Origin: Actinomadura atramentaria DSM 43919
GTDB taxonomy: Bacteria > Actinomycetota > Actinomycetes > Streptosporangiales > Streptosporangiaceae
Assembly (NCBI RefSeq): GCF_000381885.1
Contig: NZ_KB907213.1
Span: forward strand, 222,043-286,042
Length of the DNA: 64,000 nucleotides
Direction of reading: 5' to 3'
A program made the position numbers and the translations under genes. This document shows, in pieces, positions 37,461 through 47,123 of this stretch. The notes under the pieces are model-generated. The model made no database searches, had not been told where the DNA came from, and worked only from the letters and a program-made list of their open reading frames with translations. Position 1 is the first letter of the stretch; every line of letters starts with the position of its first letter.

Positions 37461-38664
37461 GTGGCGCTCGCCCTCGTCGGCGGGCGAGGATCGCAACGCC
37501 TTGCGGCCCGCGTCGTGCCGGGCATTCAGGTCGTGGCGCTCGCCCTCGTCGGCGGGCGAGGATCGCAACTTCATGACCGGCGCGTCCGCCGGAATCAGCG
37601 TCCACGTGGCGCTCGCCCTCGTCGGCGGGCGAGGATCGCAACCGCCGAAGGGCACGCCGAAGTCGTCGCGACCTGGGACGTGGCGCTCGCCCTCGTCGGC
37701 GGGCGAGGATCGCAACCGACCGCGCGCGTCCATTCGGGAACCATGACGGCCGTGGCGCTCGCCCTCGTCGGCGGGCGAGGATCGCAACGGCACGTCCGCG
37801 GCCGACCTGGGCCACATGTACGGGTGGCGCTCGCCCTCGTCGGCGGGCGAGGATCGCAACAAGGCCCCCCGCCATCTGGGTGGCCATACCGCATCGTGGC
37901 GCTCGCCCTCGTCGGCGGGCGAGGATCGCAACGGGGTGATGCGGACCTGGCAGGTCAGGACGGGCTCGCGTGGCGCTCGCCCTCGTCGGCGGGCGAGGAT
38001 CGCAACCGCTCCCCCGGGCTGCCGACTAGACGGCCGCCCGCCGGTGGCGCTCGCCCTCGTCGGCGGGCGAGGATCGCAACATCGGCGTCGGCGCGTCGGG
38101 CATGACGCCGATGAACGGTGGCGCTCGCCCTCGTCGGCGGGCGAGGATCGCAACACGAACGCCGTCGAGTTGACGACGTAGTCGATCTGGTGGCGCTCGC
38201 CCTCGTCGGCGGGCGAGGATCGCAACGGTGGGGTCGGGTTGGGTGGTGTGCGCTGACGTGTCCGTGGCGCTCGCCCTCGTCGGCGGGCGAGGATCGCAAC
38301 ATCGGTCGTCCGCCGTTGGCGCGCAGGAACTCCCCGTGGCGCTCGCCCTCGTCGGCGGGCGAGGATCGCAACACGGCGATGCGCGCGTTCGCGGACCGCT
38401 GTTCGGGAGTGGCGCTCGCCCTCGTCGGCAGGCGAGGATCGCAACCACGTCCGGCGGCGCGTCCGGTGGTCGAGCCGCCGGTGGCGCTCGCCCTCGTCGG
38501 CGGGCGAGGATCGCAACCTCGACGACCCCCCGGCCACGACGCCCGGCGACCACGAGTGGCGCCCGCCTTCGCCGACGGGCGAGGAGCGCAACGTGTCGTC
38601 ATCGATGTCACGGGGGCGGACGGGGAGGTGGCGCTCGCCTTCGCTGGCGGGTGAGGATCGCAAC
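37461..38664 (+). CRISPR. Type I-C CRISPR array, 17 repeats / 16 spacers
   Basis: 37-base repeats that begin GTGGCGCTCGCCCTCG and end GGGCGAGGATCGCAAC, separated by 35-38-base spacers. Repeat starts: 37461, 37533, 37606, 37680, 37752, 37824, 37896, 37970, 38044, 38118, 38190, 38264, 38336, 38409, 38481, 38556, 38628. The first 13 and the 15th look identical; the 14th has one G-to-A change; the last two differ at several positions. A further decayed piece (GTGCCCGCCTTCGCAGC) lies near 38704. The repeat has CGCTCGCC/GGGCGAG inverted ends able to form the crRNA hairpin. It belongs with the adjacent cas genes. Confidence 0.96.
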
Positions 38665-38944
38665 CCGGCGCGGCCGTGGGCTGCGCGCTGGTGACGATGA
38701 TGCGGTGCCCGCCTTCGCAGCAGACCAAAAGAGGATGGTCGTGCTAATGGCTGGGTCGGTGAGTTCTGGATGAAGTGTGGGCGGACACGCCGATGGGCGG
38801 TGGTGATCGGCGGGTGCTCGGTGGGAAGTTTATGATCAGCTTTAGTCGTAGTTCCAGGCTTCTTGGTGCGTGGGACTCATCGCTTCGATTTGAGAGGAGG
38901 TCCTTCAATGTCCATCCTTCGTTGCAACATGTGGAGCGATGCGC

Positions 38945-39490
38945 ATGAGCGTCGAGCAGGGGCCGACTCAGGGCGGCGATACCGAGCAGATCATCCGTGA
39001 GGTGCGGGAGCGTGCCGCCGCGCTGGCCGTGAAGATGGCCGGGTCGGTCGGCGGGTCTGATTACGGGACCGCGGAAAAGGTCGTCGGCGGGCTTGCCGAC
39101 ATCGTCAACGAACTGCACGAGACCATCAAGCAGACGGGAACGTTCATCCTCGCGGAGCTGGGGAACGAGCGGCATGCTCATCGCCGGAATCACCCCGAGG
39201 TGACGGCGGCGGTGCTGAAGGGGCAGTCGGCTCTGGCCAGCGCGTCGCTTCAGTTGGATATGGCCGGCGCGTCCCTTACACGGGTGCGCCGGGAGGTCGG
39301 GGTTCTTCGCGCGGCCGACAGCCGGGCCGAAGGGAAGGGCAAGGGCGACGACGTCGCTCAGCGCGATGCGGTGAGTCGGGAGTTTCCCGGCTCCGTCAGC
39401 GACGTCATCGATCGGGCGCCGGCGGACCCGGGCCCGTCGCGTTCGCCGGTGACGCCGCCGACCGCTCCGTCGCCGCGCCGGTCGGTCTGA
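38945..39490 (+). CDS. Unknown soluble helical protein
   Basis: 181 aa from ATG 38945, chosen because GGAG lies eight bases upstream (ATG 38939 is an alternative). Helical stretches REVRERAAALAVKMAG and VVGGLADIVNELHETIKQTGTF are followed by a low-complexity Pro/Ser/Arg tail (GPSRSPVTPPTAPSPRR). No named domain. Codon use is chromosomal. It lies between the CRISPR array and a convergent unknown gene. Confidence 0.6.
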   Translation: MSVEQGPTQGGDTEQIIREVRERAAALAVKMAGSVGGSDYGTAEKVVGGLADIVNELHETIKQTGTFILAELGNERHAHRRNHPEVTAAVLKGQSALASASLQLDMAGASLTRVRREVGVLRAADSRAEGKGKGDDVAQRDAVSREFPGSVSDVIDRAPADPGPSRSPVTPPTAPSPRRSV

Positions 39491-39494
39491 CCAC

Positions 39495-39548
39495 TGCCGC
39501 CCCGCGTCGGCGACGCGCTGTTCCGGCGCGGGGCGGCACTCGACGGTT
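39495..39548. terminator. Bidirectional hairpin between convergent genes
   Basis: TGCCGCCCCGCG at 39495-39506 and CGCGGGGCGGCA at 39537-39548 form a perfect 12-bp stem with a 30-base loop, placed between the stops at 39490 (plus) and 39567 (minus). Confidence 0.7.
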
Positions 39549-39566
39549 CCTCGGCGACCTCACGGA

Positions 39567-40214
39567 TCAGCCAGTGGCCAGGGCGGTGAGAGCCTGTTCC
39601 TTCGTCAATATCGGCGGATCGACGCGGTCGCCGGAGAACGGGTCGTCCTGGTCGATCACGTAGGTCGGTCCGTGCGGCCAAAGACCCGCGCACAGGGCGA
39701 TCAAGCCGTGGCGGGGGCGGTCGAGCAGTGTCTGGTAGACCACGTCTGTATCGGCGTCCGGCGTAGTGACCCAGAGAATGGCGCTCGGGCCGTAACTGGG
39801 CATGGCGGCCGGGCTTTCCAAGTATTCGACGGTGTCTTCTAGAAGATCGAGAACCGTCAGTTCTCGTGCATTACCGGGTTTTCCGCCGAGCAGGCGCGTG
39901 ACGGTCGAGTGGGTGGTGACCACGTGCGTCCGCGCCGAGGACATCAGGGCATCGACGAGGATCGCCCGCAGCAATCCATCGGCATCGGGACCGATGAAAC
40001 CGGTGCCGTTCGGATGCGCGAAGACATGCGCCAAGCGCAGTCCAGCGCGCGGGGGACCAACCGGCGGACGCGGACGTCGTCCAGCGGAACGGGCGGCCAC
40101 GGCGAGCAACATGCGCGTCCACGTTCGTCCGCCTTTCGCTCGATCCCACGAAGCGGCCGAGCGACCGCCTCCCACGAAAGCGCCGTGCAGCGGAGCCGTC
40201 ACCTTGTTCCTCAT
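39567..40214 (-). CDS. Unknown protein (215 aa)
   Basis: ATG 40214 has GGAGG four bases upstream; the frame is open further to 40559 but that part is Arg/Ser-rich shadow sequence. The protein has RLAHVFAHPNGTGFIGPDADGLLRAILVDALMSSARTHV-type globular sequence, ILWVTTPDADTD, and a C-terminal LIALCAGLWPHGPTYVID segment. The tail faintly resembles segments of actinobacterial LysM/BTAD-type regulators, but not enough to assign. Confidence 0.55.
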   Translation of the reverse strand: MRNKVTAPLHGAFVGGGRSAASWDRAKGGRTWTRMLLAVAARSAGRRPRPPVGPPRAGLRLAHVFAHPNGTGFIGPDADGLLRAILVDALMSSARTHVVTTHSTVTRLLGGKPGNARELTVLDLLEDTVEYLESPAAMPSYGPSAILWVTTPDADTDVVYQTLLDRPRHGLIALCAGLWPHGPTYVIDQDDPFSGDRVDPPILTKEQALTALATG

Positions 40215-40482
40215 CCATCCTCCGGTCTGCGGTGAACGCTCGACATGGTGGTCGGGCGCGGCGTCGGCGGACGTGGATGAAACGCTCCCTGGCGAGAAGT
40301 GAGCAGTCCGGCGCGGCGAACCGGGTCGTCGTCGCCGACGGGATCGTCGAGTCCGTCGGGTCGCACGGGAGCGGGCGGCCCGATACGGCGGCGGTGAGCA
40401 CTTCCACTCAGTGAGCAGAAGTGCGCACCCCTGAAGCCCCGTCACGGTGGGGCATCGGCTCGCTACGCTCTGAACCGAGGAG

Positions 40483-41491
40483 GTGGTGGAACTGACTTCG
40501 GAGCTCGGAAACGTCGCCCATCGGTTGCTTTCGGGCATTCTCTCGGACGAGCTGCTCACCTTCTATCTGCGCGTCCTGCAGCGTGCCGGGGACTGTTCAC
40601 CGGAAGAGGCTTCGGAGCTGCTCGGCGGCCAGGACGGCGTCGAAGCGCTCAAGGCGGCCGGCCTGGCGCACGTCCGATCAGACGGGCCGTCGCTGCCGCG
40701 CCGCCTGGTGCCGGTCGCTCCCGAACTGGCGCTGCAGGGAGCGCTGGCCGACATCACCCGCAGGCTCGCCGCCGACCAGGAGCGCCTGCTGAGCGGCCAC
40801 CGCCGGATGGCCGAGGCGCGGTTCCCCGGAACCGGCGCGTCGGACGCGCGCATCGATCGCCTCGTCCAGATCATCACCGACCGCGAAGAGATCGAGAGCC
40901 TGTCGCGCGGCCTGATCAGCGCTGCCCACCGCGACTGGCTGACGCTCGACAACCAGTTCGTGGAACGGCCGATCGACGAGCTGACGGTCGTCGCACCGCT
41001 CCCGTCCTTCAACGGGCAGGTCCGGTGCCGGAGCATCTACGAGACGCGCTGCGCCGAAGACCCGGTCGGCCTGCGCACGATCGAGCTGGCCGTCAAGGAG
41101 GGCGAGCAGGCCCGGCTGCTGCCTCGCGTCGTGATGAAGATGAAGCTGGCGGACGAGTCGATCGCGCTGCTGCCGCTGACGATGACGGGCCTGACGGGCG
41201 CGCTTCTCGTCCGGTCGCCGGTGGTCGTCGGCGCGCTCCGCGAATACTTCGAGATGCTGTGGGAGCGGGCCGTCCCCTTCGGCGCCTCTCAGCCGGACGA
41301 CCCGCTGAACTCGACGCAGCGGAAGATCCTCAATCTTCGCCCAAGGACTCGGCGACGAGTCGATCGCCCGGCACACCTCTCTCGCCGTCAGCACGGTACG
41401 ACGGCACATCAACACGATCCGCGAGGAACTCGGCGTCGAGACGCGCTTCGCGGCCGGCGCCGCCGCGGTACGCCGCGGCTGGATCGACTGA
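40483..41491 (+). pseudogene. LuxR-type helix-turn-helix regulator broken by a frameshift
   Basis: The first 285 codons read as a typical actinobacterial LuxR/TrmB-like regulator (ELGNVAHRLLSGILSDELLTFYLRVLQRAGD; later LNSTQRKIL). Near 41333-41340 the frame shifts: the expected C-terminal HTH (IFAQGLGDESIARHTSLAV, then STVRRHINTIREELGV and AVRRGWID) continues in another frame to TGA 41489-41491. A two-base loss in CTTCTCGCC would explain it. The original frame otherwise runs on as an Arg-rich tail over the HTH. Without the HTH it could not bind DNA. It sits just upstream of, and may have controlled, the S9 peptidase. Confidence 0.75.
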
Positions 41492-41513
41492 CCTCGACGA
41501 TCGGAGCACCTTC

Positions 41514-43352
41514 ATGTCCCACGACTACGCCGACTTCGTTCCTCGGCAGAGCTTCCAGCCGACATTGGCCCTTTCGCCAGACGGAAGAACCGTCGCCTAC
41601 TCGGGGAACGCTGGCGGAAGCTTCGAGTTGTGGACGGTCCCGGTATCCGGGGGAGCGGCGCGTCGAGTGGCCGGATTCGCGGAACAGACGGTGCGCCAAG
41701 TCGCGTGGGCACCGAACGGGAAAAGCCTCGTCTTCACCGCGGACTACCAGGGCGACGAGCAGTACCGGATCTACCGGACCGGCCTGAACGGTGACGACAT
41801 CGTCGAACTCGTGCCCGGCCCCGACTGCCAGCGGGTCATTCCCGCCGCGCCTTTCGACGCCACCGGTCGCTACCTCATCTACTCGGCGAACGACCGCGAC
41901 ATCGCGGTGCAGGACCTGCTCGTCCGGGATCTGACCGACGGAAGCGAACGCAGAGTCGTCCCCGCTCGGGGGGTCGCCTTCGAGCCCGTGGGCATTTCAC
42001 CGGACGGGCGTTGGCTGCTCGCCGCCGGATTCCGCTCGAACACCGACATCGCCGCGTACCTCGTCGACCTCGCCGACCCGTCCTCGGAACCCGTCTGCGT
42101 GACCGCCGCGTACGGCAGGGGACTTTTCGATCCGGGGCCGTGGGCCGCGGACTCGTCCGCCTTCTACCTGCTCACCGACATGGGGCGCGAGTTCGTGGCG
42201 GTTGGCCGCTACTCCGTCGAAGACGGGCGGCTCGACCTCGTCGCCCAGTGCGAATGGGACGTTGAATGCGTCGACGTCCGCGGAGAAACGCTCGCGTGGA
42301 CGGTCAACGACTCCGGATGCTCGATCCTGCACGGGCGGCGCGGCGACCGCGACATCGAGTTCCCCGCAATGCCGCGCGGCGTGATCAACGCCTTGGCGCT
42401 CGCGCCGGAAGGAGACCGCGCCGTCGTGCTGATCGACACGGCGGCCCGCCCGGCGGAGATCGCGGTGGTGGACGCGGCTACCGGGCTCCGCTACCTCACC
42501 GACACCCGGCCCGTCGCGTTGCGGCAGGTCGAGCCCGTTGAACCGGAGGTCGTCGTCTATCCGTCGGCGGACGGACGGCAGGTCCACGCCCTGCTGTACC
42601 GGCCTGACGGCGACGGCCCGCACCCGGTCGTGCTGTCGATCCACGGCGGGCCCGAAGCGCAGGAAAGGCCGCGCTACATGCGCGCCGGCCTTTACCAGTA
42701 TCTGCTCGACCGGGGGATTGCCGTGCTCGCGCCCAACATCGCGGGCTCCACCGGATACGGCGCGGCGTATCAGAGGCTCGTCTACCGCGATTGGGGTGGA
42801 GCCGACCTGCTCGACCTCGACCACACCGTGCGCTATGTCCAAGGCGTCGCCCACCTGGACGCCGATCGGATCGCCGTGATGGGGGCCTCCTACGGCGGAT
42901 TCGCCGCGTTGTCGTGCCTCGCCCGCCTTCCGTACCGGTTCGCGGCTGGCGTCTCGATCTGCGGCCCCACCAATCTCGTCACGCTCGCGCAGAATCCACC
43001 CCCGACGTGGAAGTCGTTCATCTCGATCGTCCTCGGCGACCCGGAAGCCGACGCGGCGCTTCTCGGCGAGCGTTCTCCGGTCACGTACGCCGACCAGATC
43101 ACGGCTCCGCTCTTCGTTCTGCAGGGGGCGCGTGATCCTCGTGTTCCGCAGGCTGAATCGGATCAGCTCGTCGAGCGGCTTCGGAGCCGGGGCGTCGATG
43201 TTCGCTACGACGTCTTCCCGGATGAGGGCCACGGGTTCAGCAACAAAGCGAACGAGCTTCACGCTTATGGTGAGATCGGTGAATTCATGGCCCGGCACCT
43301 GCTGCGCGACCTGAAAGCACCCCAGGTGACCGAAGCCTCCGCGCTCAGGTGA
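41514..43352 (+). CDS. S9 family peptidase (prolyl oligopeptidase-type)
   Basis: 612 aa. A beta-propeller N-terminal half (repeated SPDGRTVAYS, APNGKSLVFTAD, SPDGRWLLAAG) precedes an alpha/beta-hydrolase domain with nucleophile elbow GASYGGF (about residue 463), catalytic Asp in QGARDPRVP and His in DEGHGF. No signal peptide, so probably cytosolic; S9 enzymes cut short peptides or acyl-peptides. ATG 41514 has GGAG seven bases upstream. It follows the broken LuxR gene by 22 bases and overlaps the convergent XRE gene by eight bases. Confidence 0.9.
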   Translation: MSHDYADFVPRQSFQPTLALSPDGRTVAYSGNAGGSFELWTVPVSGGAARRVAGFAEQTVRQVAWAPNGKSLVFTADYQGDEQYRIYRTGLNGDDIVELVPGPDCQRVIPAAPFDATGRYLIYSANDRDIAVQDLLVRDLTDGSERRVVPARGVAFEPVGISPDGRWLLAAGFRSNTDIAAYLVDLADPSSEPVCVTAAYGRGLFDPGPWAADSSAFYLLTDMGREFVAVGRYSVEDGRLDLVAQCEWDVECVDVRGETLAWTVNDSGCSILHGRRGDRDIEFPAMPRGVINALALAPEGDRAVVLIDTAARPAEIAVVDAATGLRYLTDTRPVALRQVEPVEPEVVVYPSADGRQVHALLYRPDGDGPHPVVLSIHGGPEAQERPRYMRAGLYQYLLDRGIAVLAPNIAGSTGYGAAYQRLVYRDWGGADLLDLDHTVRYVQGVAHLDADRIAVMGASYGGFAALSCLARLPYRFAAGVSICGPTNLVTLAQNPPPTWKSFISIVLGDPEADAALLGERSPVTYADQITAPLFVLQGARDPRVPQAESDQLVERLRSRGVDVRYDVFPDEGHGFSNKANELHAYGEIGEFMARHLLRDLKAPQVTEASALR

Positions 43353-43773
43353 CGCGGTTGTCGGTGGCTGAGAGGATCATGCCGTCGACGATCCGGCGGG
43401 TCTGTTCGTCCAACCCGATCAGGGCGCGCAGTACCTCGTGGCGGATCTCTCCGCGGGCGACCCGTCGGCGGAGCGCGGCGAAGGTGACGTCCTCCTCCAG
43501 CGGCTCGGCCTCCGTGGGCGATCCGAAGTAGCCGATCGGGACGCGGAAGAAGGACGCGAGAGCGGTCAACGTCCTGAACTGCGGGTTGTCCTGGCGGCCC
43601 GTGCGCAGCTTCCAGATCGTGGTGGAGGACATGTTCTCGCCGGTCGCGTTCGTGATGGCTGCAGCGGCCTCGACGTTGTTGCGGGGTCGGGGGACGTCGT
43701 CCGGCCACATGTTGCGGATCAGCCATTCGATTTTCTGCGCCAGAGTCCCTGGCGGCATGGCTTCATTCGCCAT
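43345..43773 (-). CDS. XRE-like regulator, small
   Basis: 142 aa. LAQKIEWLIRNMWPDDVPRPRNN then EAAAAITNATGENMSSTTIWKLRTGRQDNPQFRTLTALASFFRVPIGYFGS is the typical layout of actinobacterial helix-turn-helix XRE proteins that sense cytosolic cues (HTH in the middle, GYFGS at the end of the fold). Likely a regulator of a neighbouring gene or of mobile-element functions. Convergent with the peptidase. Confidence 0.78.
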   Translation of the reverse strand: MANEAMPPGTLAQKIEWLIRNMWPDDVPRPRNNVEAAAAITNATGENMSSTTIWKLRTGRQDNPQFRTLTALASFFRVPIGYFGSPTEAEPLEEDVTFAALRRRVARGEIRHEVLRALIGLDEQTRRIVDGMILSATDNRVT

Positions 43774-44057
43774 CGGATTAACCTTTCGCTCGAACGGCCC
43801 GATGGGTGAGGATTTCGGCGGTCGACCAGACGGACTCTAGTTGAGGGTGCCGACCGCCGCATGCGGGTGCCGCGTCGTTGCTGCCGAGGTTTGAAGCTCG
43901 GTATGCCCGGCGGAGGTTCGTGCGTCGCGCCATCAGGGCGACTCGGGACTTATCCGTCAATTGCCGATAGTCCGGTTCATTTCGTGTCGAAACGCGGGCG
44001 CGTCGCGATTGATTGACGCCCCGATCTCCTTCCGGGCATCGTCATGGTTGCTTTTAG

Positions 44058-44080
44058 TTGATGGATCGACGGTTCATCAA
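44058..44080. promoter_or_regulatory. Inverted repeat in the mobile-element promoter region
   Basis: TTGATG at 44058 and CATCAA at 44075-44080 form an inverted repeat with an 11-base centre, with another GATTGATTGACG nearby at 44005-44016. The spacer 43774-44102 holds no gene, is AT-richer, and separates two divergent genes. A regulator such as the XRE protein at 43345 could bind here. Confidence 0.45.
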
Positions 44081-44102
44081 TCGACGTGAATCGGGGGCGG
44101 CG

Positions 44103-44381
44103 ATGAGGGCGGACGAAGCGGTCGAGGAGCGGCGGAAGCACCTGCTGCGGTTGCGATGGGAGCTGAACCGGCTGGGCGTCAGGACGCGGGTCCGGCGGAC
44201 GCGGCATGACCGCCTCAAGCTCCGGCTGTGGGTCGGCCGCTGGTCGGAGACCGTCCTGTGCGCCGGAGCCGAGGACGCCTACGCGTTCGTCACCGCGCAC
44301 GGACGCCTCCTCGGCCCGGTCTCCGACGCCCGGCACATCGCTCGAATCCTGCTCTGGATGGCGGTCGGGAAGCGCCGGTGA
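44103..44381 (+). CDS. Small basic protein of the mobile element
   Basis: 92 aa from ATG 44103 (MRADEAV); the frame is open to 44058 but the upstream part overlaps the inverted repeat. Arg-rich (RRKHLLRLRWELNRLGVRTRVRRTRHDRLKLRLWVGRW), ending with a helical hydrophobic tail. Its stop overlaps the GTG of the primase gene by four bases (GTGA), so they are coupled. It may bind nucleic acid as an accessory to replication or mobilisation. No known family recognised. Confidence 0.6.
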   Translation: MRADEAVEERRKHLLRLRWELNRLGVRTRVRRTRHDRLKLRLWVGRWSETVLCAGAEDAYAFVTAHGRLLGPVSDARHIARILLWMAVGKRR

Positions 44382-46237
44382 GTCGGCAGAGCGGAGAGTT
44401 GCCGCGCGTTCTCGCGTCCGTGCTCGACCAGGAGCTGGACCGGCTGCGGGGCGGCGAGATCGGGTGGCGGGACTGGCTGGGACGGGCCCGTGCGTTCGGC
44501 GAGTACGGCTTCGTGAACACGCTGCTGATCCCGGCGCAGCGTCCCGAGGCGTCGGACGTCCGGACCTACGACGACTGGCAGCTCGCCGGTCGGCAGGTCC
44601 GCAAGGGCGAGACGGCCGTCCGCGTCCTGTTGCCGCGCGGGACGGCGCGGCCCGTCTTCGACGTCGCGCAGACCGACGGCCCGCCGGTGCCCGAGCAGCC
44701 GAGCCTTTCAGCGGAACAGGTCTGGCAGGCGGTGCGGGGCGCGGCCGTCGACCTCGGCTTCTACGTCGATCGGGGAGAGCGGTGGACGTACGCGGGCCGC
44801 TCCGGTCGCGTCCTGCGCGTCGCGGGCGAAGTGGACGACGTCCAGGCGGCCCTTCTCCTCGCCCACCAGCTCGCGCACGTCCTGCGGAGCGGCGACCGGC
44901 CGGACGCGGTGGCGCGGGACTGCTTCGGCGCACGCCGCGTCGAGGCCGACTCGGTCGCGCATCTCGTCCTGGCCGGACTGGGAGTGGACCCGGCGATCGA
45001 GTTCGCGGAGGCCCCGCTATGGGCGGGAACCGACGCTCGGACGAACGCGAACGGCTCGCTGCGGGTCGTCGGGGAGCGGATCATCCGGACTGCCGCGCGG
45101 TTGCGAAGCCACGTTCCGGGACCGCATGCGAAGGGACGTGGAGATCTTCTCGCGGCCGTCAACGCAGCGCACGAGTACTACCAGGACCAGCTCTCCGAAA
45201 GCTGGGGAGCCGACTATCTCGCGGGCCGCGGGATCGCGCCGACTTGGCATCGTCACTGGCAGATCGGCCACGCGCCGGCGGGCGGGCGCGCGCTGGCGGC
45301 GCACCTTCGCGCGCTCGGACACACCGCCGACACGATCGTCGCCGCCGGGCTGTGCCGCAGGGACGAGTCCGGTTCGCTGCGCGACTTCTTCCGCGACCGC
45401 ATCGTCTTCCCGATCCGCGATGCCGACGGTGCCGTGCGCGGATTCATCGGACGGCGCGCGGACGGCGGGCGGGGGCCGAAGTACCTCAACAGCCCGGAGA
45501 GCGCGATCTTCCGTAAGTCGACGCTGCTGTTCGGGCTGCATGAAGGGGGCGAGCGGTTCGCGCGCGGCGCGCGTCCGGTGATCGTCGAGGGAGTGCTGGA
45601 CGCCATCGCCGTCAATGCGTCCTGCGAGGCGCACGCGGCCGTGGCCGTGGGCGGATGCGCGCTCACCACCGGGCACGTGCGCGCGCTGTCGAGCGCGGTC
45701 GACCTCGACACGGTCGGCGCGGTCGTTCTGATGGACGGTGACAGCGCAGGTCAGGCGGCCATTCAGCGAGCCGTCCCGGCTCTGTCCGGCATCCGAGGGC
45801 CGGTCAGCGCGGTCGTGTTGGGCGGCGGGCGTGATCCGGCGGCGACGATGAACGACCTCGGGCCGTCCGCGCTGAGGCAGGCGCTGGCGGACGGGGTTCC
45901 GCTGATCGACGTGGCGGTCGATGCGGCGGTCGAGCGCGCGGCCGGGACGCTGACGACGGGCGAGGGCCGGTTGGCGGCCGTGCGGGCGGCCGTCGCGGTC
46001 ATCGCCGTCTTCGACCCGGCCGACGCCGCCCGGCACGTGCTGCGCGTCGCCGACCGGACGGGAGTCGACTCGCCGCTGGTGACCAGTCTGCTGATCGCGG
46101 AGGTCAGCCCGGATGGGGCGGGGTCGGCCGCTGACGACTTCCCTGGCGAACCCGTTGTCGAAGCCGTCGAGGACCGGGCGCGGGTGGCGCGTCCGGCGAA
46201 GATCTCCGGCCCGCCTCGTCGAAGGACATCACCGTGA
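44378..46237 (+). CDS. Toprim-domain DNA primase with ArdC-like N-terminus
   Basis: 619 aa from GTG 44378. Residues ~15-90 (FGEYGFVNTLLIPAQRPEASDVRTYDDWQLAGRQVRKGE) match the ssDNA-binding N-terminal domain of ArdC antirestriction proteins, followed by a His motif HQLAHVL as in ArdC's metallopeptidase-like part. The rest is primase-like: YLAGRGIAPTWHRHWQIGH, DRIVFPIRDADGAVRGFIGRRADGG, KYLNSPES, and a Toprim core with VIVEGVLDAIAV and MDGDSAGQAA. Such fusions belong to plasmids and integrative elements and help the transferred strand replicate and evade restriction. Coupled to the small gene upstream. Confidence 0.8.
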   Translation: MSRQSGELPRVLASVLDQELDRLRGGEIGWRDWLGRARAFGEYGFVNTLLIPAQRPEASDVRTYDDWQLAGRQVRKGETAVRVLLPRGTARPVFDVAQTDGPPVPEQPSLSAEQVWQAVRGAAVDLGFYVDRGERWTYAGRSGRVLRVAGEVDDVQAALLLAHQLAHVLRSGDRPDAVARDCFGARRVEADSVAHLVLAGLGVDPAIEFAEAPLWAGTDARTNANGSLRVVGERIIRTAARLRSHVPGPHAKGRGDLLAAVNAAHEYYQDQLSESWGADYLAGRGIAPTWHRHWQIGHAPAGGRALAAHLRALGHTADTIVAAGLCRRDESGSLRDFFRDRIVFPIRDADGAVRGFIGRRADGGRGPKYLNSPESAIFRKSTLLFGLHEGGERFARGARPVIVEGVLDAIAVNASCEAHAAVAVGGCALTTGHVRALSSAVDLDTVGAVVLMDGDSAGQAAIQRAVPALSGIRGPVSAVVLGGGRDPAATMNDLGPSALRQALADGVPLIDVAVDAAVERAAGTLTTGEGRLAAVRAAVAVIAVFDPADAARHVLRVADRTGVDSPLVTSLLIAEVSPDGAGSAADDFPGEPVVEAVEDRARVARPAKISGPPRRRTSP

Positions 46238-46256
46238 TCGTGTTGAGGAGCGTTGC

Positions 46257-47123
46257 ATGACCGACCGTCATCCAGACCCCGTCGCCGAGGGCTTCGCCCA
46301 GGCGGGCGAACGCATCGTCCAGGTGGTTTCGCTGTCGGCGGCGGCCTACCAACTGGCGGTGAGCCAGCGGGCCAGGGCGTTGCAGGCGCGGGCGGCCAAA
46401 GATCGGGCCGTACAGGAGACGATGGAGCGCCGCCTGCGCGCGGCCGCGGCGGAGGCGCGCGTGCGCTACGCCCCGGCCAATGACCGCAGATGGCTGGGGC
46501 AGGCGGGTCTCGTCCAGGTCGCGGAGGCGTGGGGAGCGGCCGTCCGGTACGCCGCCGAGCACCCCGCCGCCCGGTCGGCGCTGGACCGCTGCGAAGAACG
46601 CCTTCGTGCCCTGCACCCGCACGCGATGGGGCACTTCGACCGGGCGTGCGCGGCCGGCCTCGGCCGCTACGACGCGATGATGAAAGCCGCCCCGTTCTTC
46701 GCCCGCAATCCCCGCGTCCACGAGGAACCGTGGTCCCCGCGTCCGACCCTGAACCCCGGAACCGGCACCCGCTGGGCCTTTGCCGACCACGGCCCGACCC
46801 GCGAGGACTTCCACGCCGCCCGCCGCAGCACCCGAGCACGAGAGATTGCCGAACGCCTCAGCACCGAACAGCCCACCCAGCCCGCAGCCAACGACCTGCG
46901 GACGCTGCTGAACGCGCGCACGAACCTCACACACTCCGAGATCAACAACGCCGTCGCAGCAACCCGCCCCGCACCGGCCGAACGCGATCCCGCAGCCATC
47001 GCCGCAGACGCCTTCCCCACCGACGTGAAAACCGCTCTGGCCAAGGGAACAACCCCTGCGACCCGAACAGGCACACGCAACGCCAACCGACCCGACGCCC
47101 GACCCGCTAAGGAACGACGTTGA
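46257..47123 (+). CDS. Unknown protein of the mobile element
   Basis: 288 aa, GAGGAG ribosome site seven bases before ATG 46257. N-terminal half is helical (YQLAVSQRARALQARAAKDRAVQETMERRLRAAAAEARVRYA); residues 90-140 form helices with HPAARSALDRCEERLRALHPHAMGHFDRACAAGLGRYDAMM; the tail is Arg/Pro-rich and low in structure. Short-repeat mobile-element proteins of this kind often couple to relaxases, but no motif is assigned. Followed with a TTGA overlap by a small membrane protein. Confidence 0.6.
   Translation: MTDRHPDPVAEGFAQAGERIVQVVSLSAAAYQLAVSQRARALQARAAKDRAVQETMERRLRAAAAEARVRYAPANDRRWLGQAGLVQVAEAWGAAVRYAAEHPAARSALDRCEERLRALHPHAMGHFDRACAAGLGRYDAMMKAAPFFARNPRVHEEPWSPRPTLNPGTGTRWAFADHGPTREDFHAARRSTRAREIAERLSTEQPTQPAANDLRTLLNARTNLTHSEINNAVAATRPAPAERDPAAIAADAFPTDVKTALAKGTTPATRTGTRNANRPDARPAKERR

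Noticed and set aside
37461..38664. Long open frames on both strands through the CRISPR array encoding repeated ALALVGGRGS or RSSPADEGER peptides
   Set aside because: They are translations of the repeats themselves, not proteins.
41331..41345. A programmed frameshift in the LuxR-type gene
   Set aside because: No slippery heptamer or downstream pseudoknot is visible; a plain mutation or sequencing error is simpler.
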